Source: Nitrospira sp. CR1.1 (GTDB lineage Bacteria; Nitrospirota; Nitrospiria; Nitrospirales; Nitrospiraceae). Taken from it: 64,000 nucleotides of DNA. The first letter of the stretch is position 1, and each line of letters opens with the position of its first letter. The notes below the pieces were generated by a model. It saw only the letters and a list, made by a program, of their open reading frames with translations. It had not been told where the DNA came from and made no database searches. Shown piece after piece: positions 8,438 to 19,472 of this stretch. Where the stretch lies: the NCBI GenBank assembly GCA_014055465.1, contig WIAF01000003.1:431848-495847 (forward strand). The letters run 5' to 3'. The translations under genes were made by a program, and so were the position numbers.

Positions 8438-9109
8438 ATGTCTTCACCGCACATCGAACTGCAGGGGCTAGCCGATTCACTTCACGACTGCCAACGATGC
8501 CCGCTCGCCAAATTAGGCCGGCGTCAGGTGGTATTCGGCGTCGGCAATCCGCAGGCGTCCGTCATGTTTGTGGGTGAAGCACCGGGCTTTCACGAGGACC
8601 AGAAGGGGGAGCCGTTCGTCGGTGCGGCGGGGCAATTGCTCAACGACCTCTTGCAGTCGGTTGGACTGTCCCGGTCGGATATCTACATTGCCAACGTCAT
8701 CAAGTGCCGTCCGCCGAATAATCGCGATCCCGAACCGACGGAAGTCGACACCTGCAAACCGTTTCTGCTGAAACAGATTGCCTTGATTCGACCGAAGCTA
8801 GTCTGCTCGCTCGGAAATTGGGCTACGCAAACGCTTTTGGAACGGAAGGTGGGCATTACGCGCGTACGCGGGCAGGCCTTTTACCTGAAGGACTTTGTGC
8901 TCTTTCCTCTGCTCCATCCCGCTGCGGCCCTGCACCAGGGCAGCATGTTGCAGCTCTTGCGGGAAGATTTTCAGAAGCTCAAGGATTTTCTGGATCGGCA
9001 CAGTCAAGCGGCCGCGGCGAAGGAAGGAGAGGGTTCCGGCTCTCCACGCACGCTCGACATCGAACGTCCGCCTTCAGTCGCACAGCAAATGGATTTGTTC
9101 GGATCCTAA
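8438..9109 (+). CDS. uracil-DNA glycosylase, family 4 (4Fe-4S)
   Basis: The 223-residue enzyme has the family 4 motif GEAPG (46-50) followed by ED, and HPAA near residue 160. Cysteines at 18, 21, 90 and 106 match the pattern that holds the 4Fe-4S cluster. It removes uracil from DNA in base excision repair. The frame is open upstream to 8300, overlapping hpnE, but the upstream part shows no conserved sequence, so the ATG at 8438 is chosen. A structurally different uracil glycosylase (Ung) is encoded at 60408-61112. Confidence 0.88.
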   Translation: MSSPHIELQGLADSLHDCQRCPLAKLGRRQVVFGVGNPQASVMFVGEAPGFHEDQKGEPFVGAAGQLLNDLLQSVGLSRSDIYIANVIKCRPPNNRDPEPTEVDTCKPFLLKQIALIRPKLVCSLGNWATQTLLERKVGITRVRGQAFYLKDFVLFPLLHPAAALHQGSMLQLLREDFQKLKDFLDRHSQAAAAKEGEGSGSPRTLDIERPPSVAQQMDLFGS

Positions 9110-9123
9110 CAGAGCCGCCGGAC

Positions 9124-9155
9124 CCGGCCGCCTCGCCAACAGGCGAGGCAGCCGG
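9124..9155. terminator. hairpin between convergent genes, possible bidirectional terminator
   Basis: Arms CCGGC-x-GCCTCGCC and GGCGAGGC-x-GCCGG form 5 plus 8 base pairs with one mismatch around an AACA loop. It lies 14 bases past the uracil glycosylase stop and 14 bases before the stop of the convergent gene. There is no T tract, so termination is inferred from position and stem strength. Confidence 0.55.
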
Positions 9156-9169
9156 ACGGCGCAGATCGT

Positions 9170-9625
9170 TCACGTACGGGCAGGATGGTTTTCGGCAGCA
9201 GTTTCGGACGGAGATTCCTCCTCCGTCGGCTCACCCGCTTCCTCTTCTTCCGGAGCGCCAAACCAGGCGACCAACATGTCTTCCCACCAGGCTTCATCGA
9301 TTTCTGGGCCGGGATCGACGCCGAGAAACGCAACGTCCTCCGACGTCATTCCCTGCCCGACCAGATGCGGCTGGAACTTCGCCCGATCGATGACTTCCTT
9401 CGTGGCGTATCCCCCTAAAATCCAATCATCGGGGTCCGCCCGTCTGGACTTGTATGCCTTCAGATTTAGCTTCAGATACAGGAATATCTGCTGCTGACGT
9501 TCGTCTCCCACTCCGCTCTGCGGCAAACTGAGCGTCTTCTCGATTTTTTTGCGCCAATGTCGATCCTCGTATCGCGACGTGATCAACTGCAGCATGGTTT
9601 TTCCCTGTTCGGCATCAAGAGCCAT
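9170..9625 (-). CDS. hypothetical cytoplasmic protein
   Basis: This 151-residue protein is not recognised. It has a basic/aromatic N-terminal half (ITSRYEDRHWRKKIEKTL) and a highly acidic Glu-rich tail after residue 120. No signal peptide, membrane segment or Cys cluster is present. AAGGA lies eight bases before the ATG, which supports the start. It faces the uracil glycosylase gene convergently across a hairpin. Confidence 0.65.
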   Translation of the reverse strand: MALDAEQGKTMLQLITSRYEDRHWRKKIEKTLSLPQSGVGDERQQQIFLYLKLNLKAYKSRRADPDDWILGGYATKEVIDRAKFQPHLVGQGMTSEDVAFLGVDPGPEIDEAWWEDMLVAWFGAPEEEEAGEPTEEESPSETAAENHPART

Positions 9626-9660
9626 GGTGTGTTCCTTACTCTGTTCTGATAATTGCCAGC

Positions 9661-10215
9661 CTACCGCCCATACAGTCCGGTGAACGATGCTTTTTCAATG
9701 GCATTCTGATTGAGGTAATACCCGACCATCGCTCCGGACGCCTCCTTCTTGAGCGGCAACTGGTCTATCTTCAATGCAAACACGGTAAAGATATACCGAT
9801 GCGGCTTATCTCCCGGCGGAGGGCATGGCCCCCCGAAACCCGGCTGTCCGAAATCGGTCGTGCTCTGTATGCTGCCCGCCGGAGCACCCGCGCTATCCGG
9901 GTTTCCCGCGCCAGCCGGTAAACCGGTGGTCCCCGGTGGAATATTGAAGACGAGCCAATGCCACCAACCGCTCCCGGTGGGAGCATCGGGATCGTAGACC
10001 GTCACGGCAAAACTTTTCGTGTCCTTCGGGGCATGGGCCCATTGGAGCGCAGGCGAGACGTTGCGGCCTGCGCAGCCAAACCCGTTGAACACATGTTCAT
10101 TGCCGATCGTGCCATGATCGTTGATCGTCGGACTGGTCACCTGAAACTCCGCCGCCATGCCAACCGTTGGGATCGTCAGTAGAGCGCCGAGCATTGAGAC
10201 CATCAATCGTCGCAT
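9661..10215 (-). CDS. secreted PEBP/YbhB-family protein
   Basis: The product has a signal peptide (MRRLMVSMLGALLTIPTVGMAA) and then a full PEBP fold. Motifs are YDPDAPTGSGWWHW, with the anion-site Asp and His, and GGPCPPPGDKPHRY near residue 130. YbhB/YbcL-type proteins bind phosphate-like anions, and their role in bacteria is unclear. A GTG three bases upstream (10218) is also possible; the ATG is preferred because it is better spaced from GGGGAGGAG. It lies downstream of pmbA on the same strand, separated by only about 20 bases, so it may be the last gene of that operon. Confidence 0.88.
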   Translation of the reverse strand: MRRLMVSMLGALLTIPTVGMAAEFQVTSPTINDHGTIGNEHVFNGFGCAGRNVSPALQWAHAPKDTKSFAVTVYDPDAPTGSGWWHWLVFNIPPGTTGLPAGAGNPDSAGAPAGSIQSTTDFGQPGFGGPCPPPGDKPHRYIFTVFALKIDQLPLKKEASGAMVGYYLNQNAIEKASFTGLYGR

Positions 10216-10233
10216 CACTCCTCCCCTTTATGT

Positions 10234-11592
10234 CTAATTCCCCGCCACCATCATTTCGGCAATCTTCACCGTCGGGCTGGCAATGCGTCCGCGGAATACG
10301 AGATCCGACCCAATGGTCTCAATGGTCGAGTACATCTGCTTGAGATTGCTCGCGATTGTGATCTCCTCGACCGGATAGGCCAACTCGCCGTTTTCGATCC
10401 AGAACCCGCTTGCCCCGCGGGAATAATCCCCGGTCACCATATTGATGCCGAAGCCGATCAAATCCGTGACATACAAGCCTTGCTTCACCGACGTCAGAAT
10501 GTCTTCCGCCCTGGTCATGCCCGGCACCATATAAAAATTCGTCGGCCCCGCAGAAGGACTTTCGCCGATGCTGCGCGCCGCATTCCCGGTCGAAGGCAAG
10601 CCCAATTTTTTGCCCGAGTACGTATCCAGCAAATAACTGGTCAACCGCCCGCGTTCTACCACGGCTTGTTTCCTTGTGGGCAACCCCTCACCGTCAAACG
10701 GGCGGGTGCCGAGCCCCCCGGGCATCCGCCCATCGTCGTAAATGGTCACAAAGTCCGGCGCGATCTGCTGGCCCAATTGTCCGATCAGAAAGGAAGCCCC
10801 CTTGTACAGGGCATAACCCGAAAGCGCACTGCAGAGATGGCTGAGCAGGCTACCCGCCACTTCGGGATCAAAGATCACCGGTACCCGACCCGTGGCCGCC
10901 TTACGCGCGCCCAATTTCCGGACCGTCCGCCTCGTAGCCTCCTGCCCAATGGCTTCCGGACTCTCCAACTTCGCGAACGCTCGATTCACGCCATACCAAT
11001 AATCTCGCTGCATGCCGGCCGCATCCGACGCGATCGGCGAAACCGACAGGGAGAAAGAGCTGTTGGCGTACTGCCCGTGAAATCCATGGCTGTTGGCCAA
11101 GACGATGCGGCCGGACGAGGAGTCGCATTCGCCCCCTTCAGAGTTCGTAATGCGGGAATCGGCCGCAAATGCAGCATGTTCAGCACGGAGCGCGAGCGCA
11201 ATCTGCTCATCCGTCTGCAATGTCGTGCTGTCGTGGATGTGCAACTCTGGAAACTCGGTCGCCAATTGACCCGGTTCAGGAAGACCGGAGACAGGATCTT
11301 CGACCACCGCTTGCGCCAGCGCACAGGTTTCTTCAACGAACCGTTCCAATGAACCGCGGGAAAAATCGGACGTGGACGCGCTAGCCGATCGCTGACCGAA
11401 GAAGACCCGCAATCCCAAGCGCTTTTCACGCGCCTTCGTCAATCGATCGACGGCCCCCATTCTGACCTGTACCGAGAGGGTTTCGCCGTCGGCCACCATG
11501 ACATCCGCTGCCGTCGCGCCCTGCTTCGAAGCCCGCGTCAGCAGATCCTGCGCGATATTCGTATAGTCTTGCTCGCCGATCATACGTGTCAT
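10234..11592 (-). CDS. pmbA: metalloprotease subunit PmbA (TldE)
   Basis: This 452-residue protein has the TldD/PmbA fold and lacks the HExxxH zinc motif found in TldD, as expected for the non-catalytic partner. Family marks include the GASGFWIENGELAYPVEEITIA segment near the C-terminus, where the substrate channel is closed. TldD and PmbA form a heterodimer that degrades unfolded peptides and matures some modified peptides or antitoxins. The start lies two bases after the tldD stop, so the pair is surely co-transcribed. Confidence 0.92.
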   Translation of the reverse strand: MTRMIGEQDYTNIAQDLLTRASKQGATAADVMVADGETLSVQVRMGAVDRLTKAREKRLGLRVFFGQRSASASTSDFSRGSLERFVEETCALAQAVVEDPVSGLPEPGQLATEFPELHIHDSTTLQTDEQIALALRAEHAAFAADSRITNSEGGECDSSSGRIVLANSHGFHGQYANSSFSLSVSPIASDAAGMQRDYWYGVNRAFAKLESPEAIGQEATRRTVRKLGARKAATGRVPVIFDPEVAGSLLSHLCSALSGYALYKGASFLIGQLGQQIAPDFVTIYDDGRMPGGLGTRPFDGEGLPTRKQAVVERGRLTSYLLDTYSGKKLGLPSTGNAARSIGESPSAGPTNFYMVPGMTRAEDILTSVKQGLYVTDLIGFGINMVTGDYSRGASGFWIENGELAYPVEEITIASNLKQMYSTIETIGSDLVFRGRIASPTVKIAEMMVAGN

Positions 11593-11594
11593 GG

Positions 11595-13031
<1,437 letters not shown>

Positions 13032-13138
13032 GGATCACTCCTCTCGTGCGGTGCGTGAGTATAACGCACTCTTTTCCGGAGGCGCAATGCACAGACACTC
13101 GAACCACCTGCAAATACAGCGAAATTGGGAAATATTGT

Positions 13139-13167
13139 TTGACATTCCCATACCCCACCGCTAGACT
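13139..13167 (+). promoter_or_regulatory. sigma-70 promoter of the uppS operon
   Basis: TTGACA (13139-13144) and TAGACT (13162-13167) are separated by exactly 17 bases. The -35 is perfect and the -10 matches the consensus at four of six positions. It lies 55 bases before the uppS start in the divergent tldD-uppS gap. Confidence 0.75.
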
Positions 13168-13222
13168 CGCGTTAGGTTTTTGAGGATTCACGTCGTACAA
13201 GAAAAGGTGCCCACGCCGTTCC

Positions 13223-14008
13223 ATGAACGATTCTCGATCCCGCGACATCGAGCCTGCTCCCGACTCCGATCTGCTCTCGCAACTCGACCCGGACCTGCTG
13301 CCGAAACACCTGGCCGTCATTATGGACGGCAACGGCCGATGGGCCGAATTGCGCGGACTGCCTCGTATTGCCGGGCACCAGGAGGGCATTAAGTCCGTCC
13401 GGGAATTGATTTCGCTGTCGCTCGACCTCGGGATCAAGGTGCTCACCATCTATGCGTTTTCGCAGGAAAATTGGAATCGGCCGGCCCAGGAAATTACCGC
13501 ATTGATGGGACTGCTGGAGCATTATCTTTCGACCGAACGGTCCAGCCTGGTCGAAAAGGGCGTGCGCTTCCAGACCATCGGTCGGGTCACCTCACTACCG
13601 CCATCGGCGCTACGCTGGGTGCGCACAACCGAACAGGAAACTGCGCATCTGGACAAGCTGATCCTCAACGTCGCCCTCAGCTACGGCGGCCGCGCCGAAC
13701 TGGTTGATGCGGCGAGAGAGCTCGCGCGGGCGGTGCAGGAGGGGCGTCTATCTCTGGATCAAGTCGATGAACGCGCCATGCAGCAGGCCTTGTATACCCG
13801 CGACCTCCCCGACCCGGATCTGTTGATCCGCACGAGCGGCGAAACCCGCATCAGCAATTTTCTGTTATGGCAACTGGCCTATACGGAACTCTACTTCACC
13901 CCGACTCTCTGGCCGGATTTCCGTCGGCGCGAAACCTTGGTCGCGTTGATTGAATACCAGCGGCGCGAGCGCCGCTTCGGCCGAGTGTTCAGTAGCGTCT
14001 CCTCCTAG
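13223..14008 (+). CDS. uppS: isoprenyl transferase (undecaprenyl diphosphate synthase)
   Basis: The 261-residue enzyme carries the cis-prenyltransferase motifs: VIMDGNGRWA with catalytic Asp35, the GHQEG segment, SYGGR, and the C-terminal RTSGETRISNFLLWQ that binds diphosphate. It condenses isopentenyl diphosphate onto farnesyl diphosphate to make undecaprenyl diphosphate, the carrier for peptidoglycan and other wall polymers. It opens the uppS-cdsA-dxr-rseP-proS series, an arrangement common in bacteria. Confidence 0.95.
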   Translation: MNDSRSRDIEPAPDSDLLSQLDPDLLPKHLAVIMDGNGRWAELRGLPRIAGHQEGIKSVRELISLSLDLGIKVLTIYAFSQENWNRPAQEITALMGLLEHYLSTERSSLVEKGVRFQTIGRVTSLPPSALRWVRTTEQETAHLDKLILNVALSYGGRAELVDAARELARAVQEGRLSLDQVDERAMQQALYTRDLPDPDLLIRTSGETRISNFLLWQLAYTELYFTPTLWPDFRRRETLVALIEYQRRERRFGRVFSSVSS

Positions 14009-14051
14009 TCTCCGCGTGGTGAAACCGGGAACATGCCAGTGCGAGGAGACG

Positions 14052-14900
14052 ATGTCGCCCACGGTGGACAAGGCTCGACCACGTTCCTCGTCGGAAACCG
14101 TTCGCCGTGTGATGGCCGCGGTCGTTTTTCTGCCGATCTTCTATATCCTGGTGCACGACCTCGGGCCGATCGCCTTCTTCGGGTTGGTTGCCCTCTCCGG
14201 TATGCTGGCGGTAGCAGAGTTCTACCGGCTCCACTTGGCTCAAGCACCTTGGCCTTGGTGGAGCTGGGTGGGAGTTGCCGCGACCGGGGTATTACTGAGC
14301 AGCATTCAATGGCCAGCATTCATTGCAGATCGGACAGTATTGTTGGGAACCGTCCTTCTCGCACTCTGCATGCCGCTGCTCTCCGGCAAACCATTGCGCG
14401 ATTCGCTCACGGACGGCATGGTGCTGGTGATGGGCGTCCTGTATATCGGACTCTCACTCAGCCACCTCCTGCTCATTCGAGCATTGCCCGACGGAGCATT
14501 ACTGATTTTCTTCGTCGTCCTGGTGACCTGGGCGGCCGATACCGGGGCCTATATCGCAGGAAAGGCCATGGGGCGGCACCCGCTGGCGCCGGTCGTCAGC
14601 CCGAAAAAAACCTATGAGGGCTTGGCGGGAGGCATTCTTCTGGCCTGCCTGGGAGCGATCGCGGCACGCGCCTGGTTCCTTCCCAGCATCTCACTCGTCG
14701 ATTGTCTGGTGCTCGGCGTGATCCTCACCCTCGCCGGCCTCATCGGCGACCTGGCGGAATCAGCCATGAAACGCAGCACGGGATTCAAAGACTCCGGCGC
14801 CCTGATTCCAGGCCATGGAGGAATGTTGGATCGGCTGGATAGCCTCTTGTTCACTGGACCGGCCTTTTACTACTATGTCGGGATCGTCAATAATGTGTAA
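14052..14900 (+). CDS. cdsA: phosphatidate cytidylyltransferase
   Basis: The protein (282 residues from this start) is a polytopic membrane enzyme with about seven to eight helices. It ends with the CdsA signature region DSGALIPGHGGMLDRLDSLLFTGP, containing the conserved Asp residues. Upstream motifs include KKTYEGLAGG. It makes CDP-diacylglycerol for phospholipid synthesis in the inner membrane. The frame is open back to 13950, overlapping uppS; the ATG at 14052 is preferred because GAGGAG precedes it and the length then fits the family. Confidence 0.92.
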   Translation: MSPTVDKARPRSSSETVRRVMAAVVFLPIFYILVHDLGPIAFFGLVALSGMLAVAEFYRLHLAQAPWPWWSWVGVAATGVLLSSIQWPAFIADRTVLLGTVLLALCMPLLSGKPLRDSLTDGMVLVMGVLYIGLSLSHLLLIRALPDGALLIFFVVLVTWAADTGAYIAGKAMGRHPLAPVVSPKKTYEGLAGGILLACLGAIAARAWFLPSISLVDCLVLGVILTLAGLIGDLAESAMKRSTGFKDSGALIPGHGGMLDRLDSLLFTGPAFYYYVGIVNNV

Positions 14901-14932
14901 CCGGTGATTGTTCGCCTGCTCTGGAGCATGCC

Positions 14933-16093
14933 ATGAAGAACATCGTCATTCTGGGTTCGACCGGCTCAATCGGCACGAACACCCTCGATATCGTGGATCG
15001 GTTTCCCCAGGAGTTTCGCGTCATCGGCCTGACCGCCGGCTCGAATGCCGACAAGCTTGAAGCGCAAATCCGCCGTTTCCGTCCGGCATTCGCCGCCCTG
15101 GCCAGCGAACCAGCCGCAGAGAAATTGCGCCTGCGTTGCACCGACCTGCCGGTGAACATTCTCTCCGGCAACGAAGGGGTGGCCCAGGTCGCGCAATCCC
15201 CGGAGGCTGAATTGGTGATTTCTGCCATCGTGGGTGGCGCAGGGTTGCTCCCGACGCTGGCCGCGATTAAAGCCGGCAAACAAATCGCGCTCGCGAATAA
15301 AGAACCGATGGTCATGGCCGGCGCATTGATGCAGGCGGAAGCCCACAAACATCAGGTTCGCATTTTCCCGATCGATAGCGAACACAGCGCCATCTTTCAA
15401 TCCCTTGAAGGGCATCGGCGCGAGGACGTCAAGCGTATCATCCTCACGGCCTCCGGGGGACCGCTCTGGGGCTTCTCCCGCGAGCAGCTACAGGATGTCA
15501 GCCCTGAACGAGCCTTGCAGCACCCGAACTGGAAGATGGGCTCAAAAATCACCATCGACTCGGCGACGCTGATGAATAAAGGGCTGGAAGTCATTGAAGC
15601 GCGTTGGCTCTTCGATATTCCGGAAACCCAGATCGAAGTCCTGGTGCATCGGGAGAGCATTATCCATTCTCTGGTAGAATACAGAGACCGGTCCGTCATC
15701 GCACAATTAGGCCTTCCCGATATGCGGACCCCTATTTCCTACGCCATGCGGTATCCTGAACGGATGCCATTGGATCTTCCGTCTCTGGATTTGAGCGAAA
15801 TGAGCACCTTGACCTTTTTCAAGCCGGACCATGATCGCTTCCCTTGCTTACAACTCGGCTACGACGCGTTGCGGATCAGCGGAACCATGCCGGCCACGAT
15901 GAACGCCGCCAATGAAGTGGCCGTGGAAGCTTTCCTCCATAACGGCATCCGCTTTCTCGATATTCCGGACATCATTCGGAGTACAATGGACGCTCATACG
16001 CCGCGACCAATCGATGGTCTGGATGATGCTCTGGAGGCTGACCGCTGGGCTCGGGAAAAAGCCGAGTCTCTCGTGCATGCCTTGACGCGGTAA
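14933..16093 (+). CDS. dxr: 1-deoxy-D-xylulose 5-phosphate reductoisomerase
   Basis: The 386-residue protein starts with the NADPH-binding GSTGSIGTNTLD, and has ALANKEPMVMAG, the metal- and substrate-site segment IDSEHSAIFQ and the NHPNWKMGSKITIDSATLMNKGLE-type region. Dxr converts DXP to 2-C-methylerythritol 4-phosphate in the MEP pathway, feeding IPP to UppS and to the hopanoid genes in this window. It is 32 bases downstream of cdsA on the same strand. Confidence 0.96.
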   Translation: MKNIVILGSTGSIGTNTLDIVDRFPQEFRVIGLTAGSNADKLEAQIRRFRPAFAALASEPAAEKLRLRCTDLPVNILSGNEGVAQVAQSPEAELVISAIVGGAGLLPTLAAIKAGKQIALANKEPMVMAGALMQAEAHKHQVRIFPIDSEHSAIFQSLEGHRREDVKRIILTASGGPLWGFSREQLQDVSPERALQHPNWKMGSKITIDSATLMNKGLEVIEARWLFDIPETQIEVLVHRESIIHSLVEYRDRSVIAQLGLPDMRTPISYAMRYPERMPLDLPSLDLSEMSTLTFFKPDHDRFPCLQLGYDALRISGTMPATMNAANEVAVEAFLHNGIRFLDIPDIIRSTMDAHTPRPIDGLDDALEADRWAREKAESLVHALTR

Positions 16094-16118
16094 TACCCTG
16101 AACCCAAGGAGTGTTGTT

Positions 16119-17510
16119 GTGGGAACAACCTTTGCCTGGTCCCCTGACGTGGTGTCGATGCTGACTCACTGGGCCCTTCCGTTCCTGGTGGTCCTGGGCG
16201 TGCTCGTCGCCTTTCACGAAATGGGCCATTTTCTCGCGGCGCGCTGGGTCGGGGTGAAAGTCCTGAAGTTTTCGCTCGGGTTCGGGCCAAAGATTTTCGG
16301 GCGCCAGATCGGGGAAACGGAGTATCTGTTATCGGTCGTGCCCCTGGGCGGATATGTGAAGCTCTTCGGCGAAGACGAGCACGAAACCCTGACGCCGGAA
16401 GACAAAAAGCGGGCCTTTGTTCATCAATCCCTCTGGGGCAAAACACTCATTGTGGCAGCGGGGCCCATTTTCAATTTTATCCTCGCCTATCTGATCTATA
16501 CGGCCTACATCGGGCTCGGCTACACCCTGCCCGTGCCAAGCTTTAAGGACATCATCCCTGAAATTGAAGCCGTGCTCCCCGGATCACCGGCCGATCTGGC
16601 AGGGTTGAAGCCTGGCGATCGAGTCATCCGGGTGAACGACAAAGAAATCTCAACCAACGCGGAACTGTTGAAATACATCTCCCAGAGCAACGGGAAACAA
16701 CTCACGTTGGACCTCACGCGCGGCGAGCAGATCAAAACGGTGCTCGTTACGCCCAGCAAGACCACCATCCAGGACAACGGCAAGGCGACGACGATCTTCC
16801 AACTCGGGATCGAAGAACGCGCGCCGGTGATTACGGCCGTCATTCCGGGATCTCCCGCACAGGCCGCAGGGCTTGCTGCCGGAGACCGTGTCGTCCGCAT
16901 TGACGGGCATGACATCTTCACGTGGTCGCAGATGACGGCGCTGGTGCGTGAGAATCCGAATCACGCGCTTCAGTTCGACGTTCAACGAGGCGGATCCGCA
17001 CAGTCGGTTTCCGTGACTCCGATGGGTGAAAAGGCCACGATCGACGGAAAGCCGACCGAGGTCGGAAAAATCGGCATCTCCGCCCAGAACCAAACTATTC
17101 TGCAAACCAACGACCCCCTCAAAGCGCCTTGGTTAGGCGCGCAAGCAACCTGGGGCTGGACCGAACTCACGGTGGTCGGGATTTACAAGATCATCACCGG
17201 GGATATCTCCCGCAAGAATATCGGCGGCCCGCTCACCATCGCAAAAACTGCCGGAGATGCGGCCGAGCAGGGCACCTCCAGTCTGGTCTTTCTCATGGCG
17301 ATGCTGAGCATCAACCTGGGGGTCCTGAACCTGCTGCCCATTCCTATTTTGGACGGCGGCCACTTGTTATTCTTCTTTATTGAAGCCATTCGACGAAAAC
17401 CACTTGAAGATCGGCAGCGAGAACTGGCACAACAGGTGGGGTTGGTGCTGCTGGTCGGCATCATGATTTTTGCTTTCTGGAACGACATCGAGCGGTTGAT
17501 TTCCCCATAG
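16119..17510 (+). CDS. rseP: RIP-family site-2 zinc metalloprotease RseP
   Basis: The product has HEMGH (residues 33-37) in the first membrane helix, two PDZ domains in the periplasmic part (around residues 140-210 and 230-300), and NLLPIPILDGGHL near the C-terminus supplying the third zinc ligand. It performs intramembrane cleavage, typically of anti-sigma factors. Start is GTG at 16119, supported by AAGGA eight bases upstream; the next ATG is 13 codons further in. It sits 25 bases after dxr. Confidence 0.94.
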   Translation: MGTTFAWSPDVVSMLTHWALPFLVVLGVLVAFHEMGHFLAARWVGVKVLKFSLGFGPKIFGRQIGETEYLLSVVPLGGYVKLFGEDEHETLTPEDKKRAFVHQSLWGKTLIVAAGPIFNFILAYLIYTAYIGLGYTLPVPSFKDIIPEIEAVLPGSPADLAGLKPGDRVIRVNDKEISTNAELLKYISQSNGKQLTLDLTRGEQIKTVLVTPSKTTIQDNGKATTIFQLGIEERAPVITAVIPGSPAQAAGLAAGDRVVRIDGHDIFTWSQMTALVRENPNHALQFDVQRGGSAQSVSVTPMGEKATIDGKPTEVGKIGISAQNQTILQTNDPLKAPWLGAQATWGWTELTVVGIYKIITGDISRKNIGGPLTIAKTAGDAAEQGTSSLVFLMAMLSINLGVLNLLPIPILDGGHLLFFFIEAIRRKPLEDRQRELAQQVGLVLLVGIMIFAFWNDIERLISP

Positions 17511-17516
17511 CCCCAC

Positions 17517-19223
17517 ATGCGCGTCTCCGAAACTCTTATTCCAACATTACGGGAAGATCCGGGCGAAGCTGAAACGGTCAGTCATCGCCTCATGCTGCGC
17601 GCGGGCCTGATCCGGAAAGTCGCCGCCGGCATCTATACCTATCTTCCGCTTGGACTGCGCGTGCTCCGGAAGATTGAACGCATCGTCCGCGAGGAAATGA
17701 ATCGGGCCGGCGCGCAGGAAGTGCTCATGCCTGTCGCCTCTCCTGCCGAACTGTGGCGTGAAACCGGACGGTGGGATTTCTATGGCAAAGAGCTCCTCCG
17801 GTTCAAAGACCGGCATGAGCGCGATTTCTGCCTCGGGCCGACACACGAGGAAGTGATCACCGATCTCTTCCGCCGGGAAGTCCGCTCCTATCGGCAGATG
17901 CCGTTGAACTTCTATCAGATCCAGACGAAATTCCGGGATGAGATCCGTCCACGCTTCGGGTTGATGCGCGGCCGCGAGTTCATCATGAAGGATGCGTACA
18001 GCTTCGATCGGGACGAAGCCGGGGCCAGACTGAGTTATCAAAAAATGTACGATGCCTACAACCGTATCTTCGCTCGCTGCGGACTGACGTTCCGTCCCGT
18101 GGAGGCGGACACCGGATTGATCGGAGGAAGCTCCTCCCACGAATTCATGGTGCTGGCCGAAACCGGTGAGGAAACGATTGTCTACGCCGAGAACGGCGCC
18201 TACGCCGCCAACGTTGAACGCGCCGAGGTGCTTCCGCCCGAGGAATCCCCATTGCCGGCTCCCCGACCGCTGACCGCCGTCTCGACTCCAGGGCGACGGA
18301 CGGTGGAGGAAGTCACCACGTTCCTGAACATTGCGCCAGATCAACTCGTAAAAACACTGCTCTACAGCACGGGCAAGGACGCTGTCGCCATCCTGGTTCG
18401 AGGCGATCATGACGTGAACGAAATCAAGGTCAAGCGGCTCCTCGGTGCAACCGATATCGAGCTCGTCGCGCCGGAGCTGATTCCCAAGTTGACCGGCGCA
18501 CCCGTCGGCTTTGCCGGCCCAGTCGGTTTGAAACAGATTAGAATCCTGGCCGATTTGGCAGTAAAGACGATGGCGAACTTTGTCGTCGGAGGCAACCAGG
18601 CCGACACTCACTTCATCGATGCCAACTGGGCGCGTGATTTCACAGTCGACCAATTCGCCGACCTCCGCAATGCACAAGCCGGGGATGTCTCCCCGCGCAA
18701 AGACGGCATCCTGAGGACGGCGAAGGGGATCGAAGTCGGCCATGTCTTCATGCTGGGGACAAAGTATAGCCAGGCGATGAAGGCCACATTTTTAGATGCG
18801 CAGGGACAGGAACAGCTCGCCGTCATGGGCTGTTATGGAATCGGCGTGAGCCGGGTTTCTGCGGCATCGGTCGAACAGAATCACGACGCCAAGGGCATCA
18901 AGTGGCCGATTCCGATCGCGCCCTTTCACGTCACACTGTTGCCGCTGAGTCAGTCTGAACCGGTGACCCGGCTAGCCGACTCCCTGTATCGAACGATGGA
19001 ACAATCCGGCATCGAAGTCCTGTGGGACGACCGCGACGAGCGGGCGGGCGTCAAATTCAACGATGCCGACCTGATCGGCGCCCCGTTCCACCTGGTCATC
19101 GGAGAAAAAGGGTTGGCGCAGGGACAGGTCGAGCTCAAACTGCGGCACACCGGCGAAACCAGGAAAATCGCTCCGGATCAAGTGATCCCGACCCTGACCG
19201 CGCTTCTGCAAGCCGCGTCCTAA
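17517..19223 (+). CDS. proS: prolyl-tRNA synthetase
   Basis: The 568-residue protein is a bacterial-type class II enzyme. The catalytic core shows GLRVLRKIERIVREEMNRAG, the PTHEEVITDLFR segment with RPRFGLMRGREFIMKDAYSF (motif 2), and a C-terminal anticodon-binding domain. The YbaK-like editing insertion lies between, at about residues 230-390 (LVKTLLY ... LVRGDHDVNEIKVKR). It charges tRNA-Pro. It follows rseP by six bases, so it probably ends this operon. Confidence 0.96.
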   Translation: MRVSETLIPTLREDPGEAETVSHRLMLRAGLIRKVAAGIYTYLPLGLRVLRKIERIVREEMNRAGAQEVLMPVASPAELWRETGRWDFYGKELLRFKDRHERDFCLGPTHEEVITDLFRREVRSYRQMPLNFYQIQTKFRDEIRPRFGLMRGREFIMKDAYSFDRDEAGARLSYQKMYDAYNRIFARCGLTFRPVEADTGLIGGSSSHEFMVLAETGEETIVYAENGAYAANVERAEVLPPEESPLPAPRPLTAVSTPGRRTVEEVTTFLNIAPDQLVKTLLYSTGKDAVAILVRGDHDVNEIKVKRLLGATDIELVAPELIPKLTGAPVGFAGPVGLKQIRILADLAVKTMANFVVGGNQADTHFIDANWARDFTVDQFADLRNAQAGDVSPRKDGILRTAKGIEVGHVFMLGTKYSQAMKATFLDAQGQEQLAVMGCYGIGVSRVSAASVEQNHDAKGIKWPIPIAPFHVTLLPLSQSEPVTRLADSLYRTMEQSGIEVLWDDRDERAGVKFNDADLIGAPFHLVIGEKGLAQGQVELKLRHTGETRKIAPDQVIPTLTALLQAAS

Positions 19224-19472
19224 ACTCCCCTCCTGCTCCGCTCGTTCGCCACCATCACCAAGGCTGCATCAAGTTACTGCGGGCCGACACGATCCCCAGC
19301 ACCAGCGCGGGTTTGAAAACGCGTTTTGCTTGCCTTGACTACGCATTGCGATACACTGACTCACACGGAAGACGCACCGTCCGAAGCTCGTTCACGGCAA
19401 AGATTTCCAGGCCGACATCGCGTTTCCGACCCTGCGCGCGAATCCCGGTTCAGCCCGTTTGGAGACACGTTG

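Noticed and set aside
17547..18743. Minus-strand open frame of 398 codons opposite proS
   Set aside because: It is a shadow of the strongly conserved prolyl-tRNA synthetase frame.
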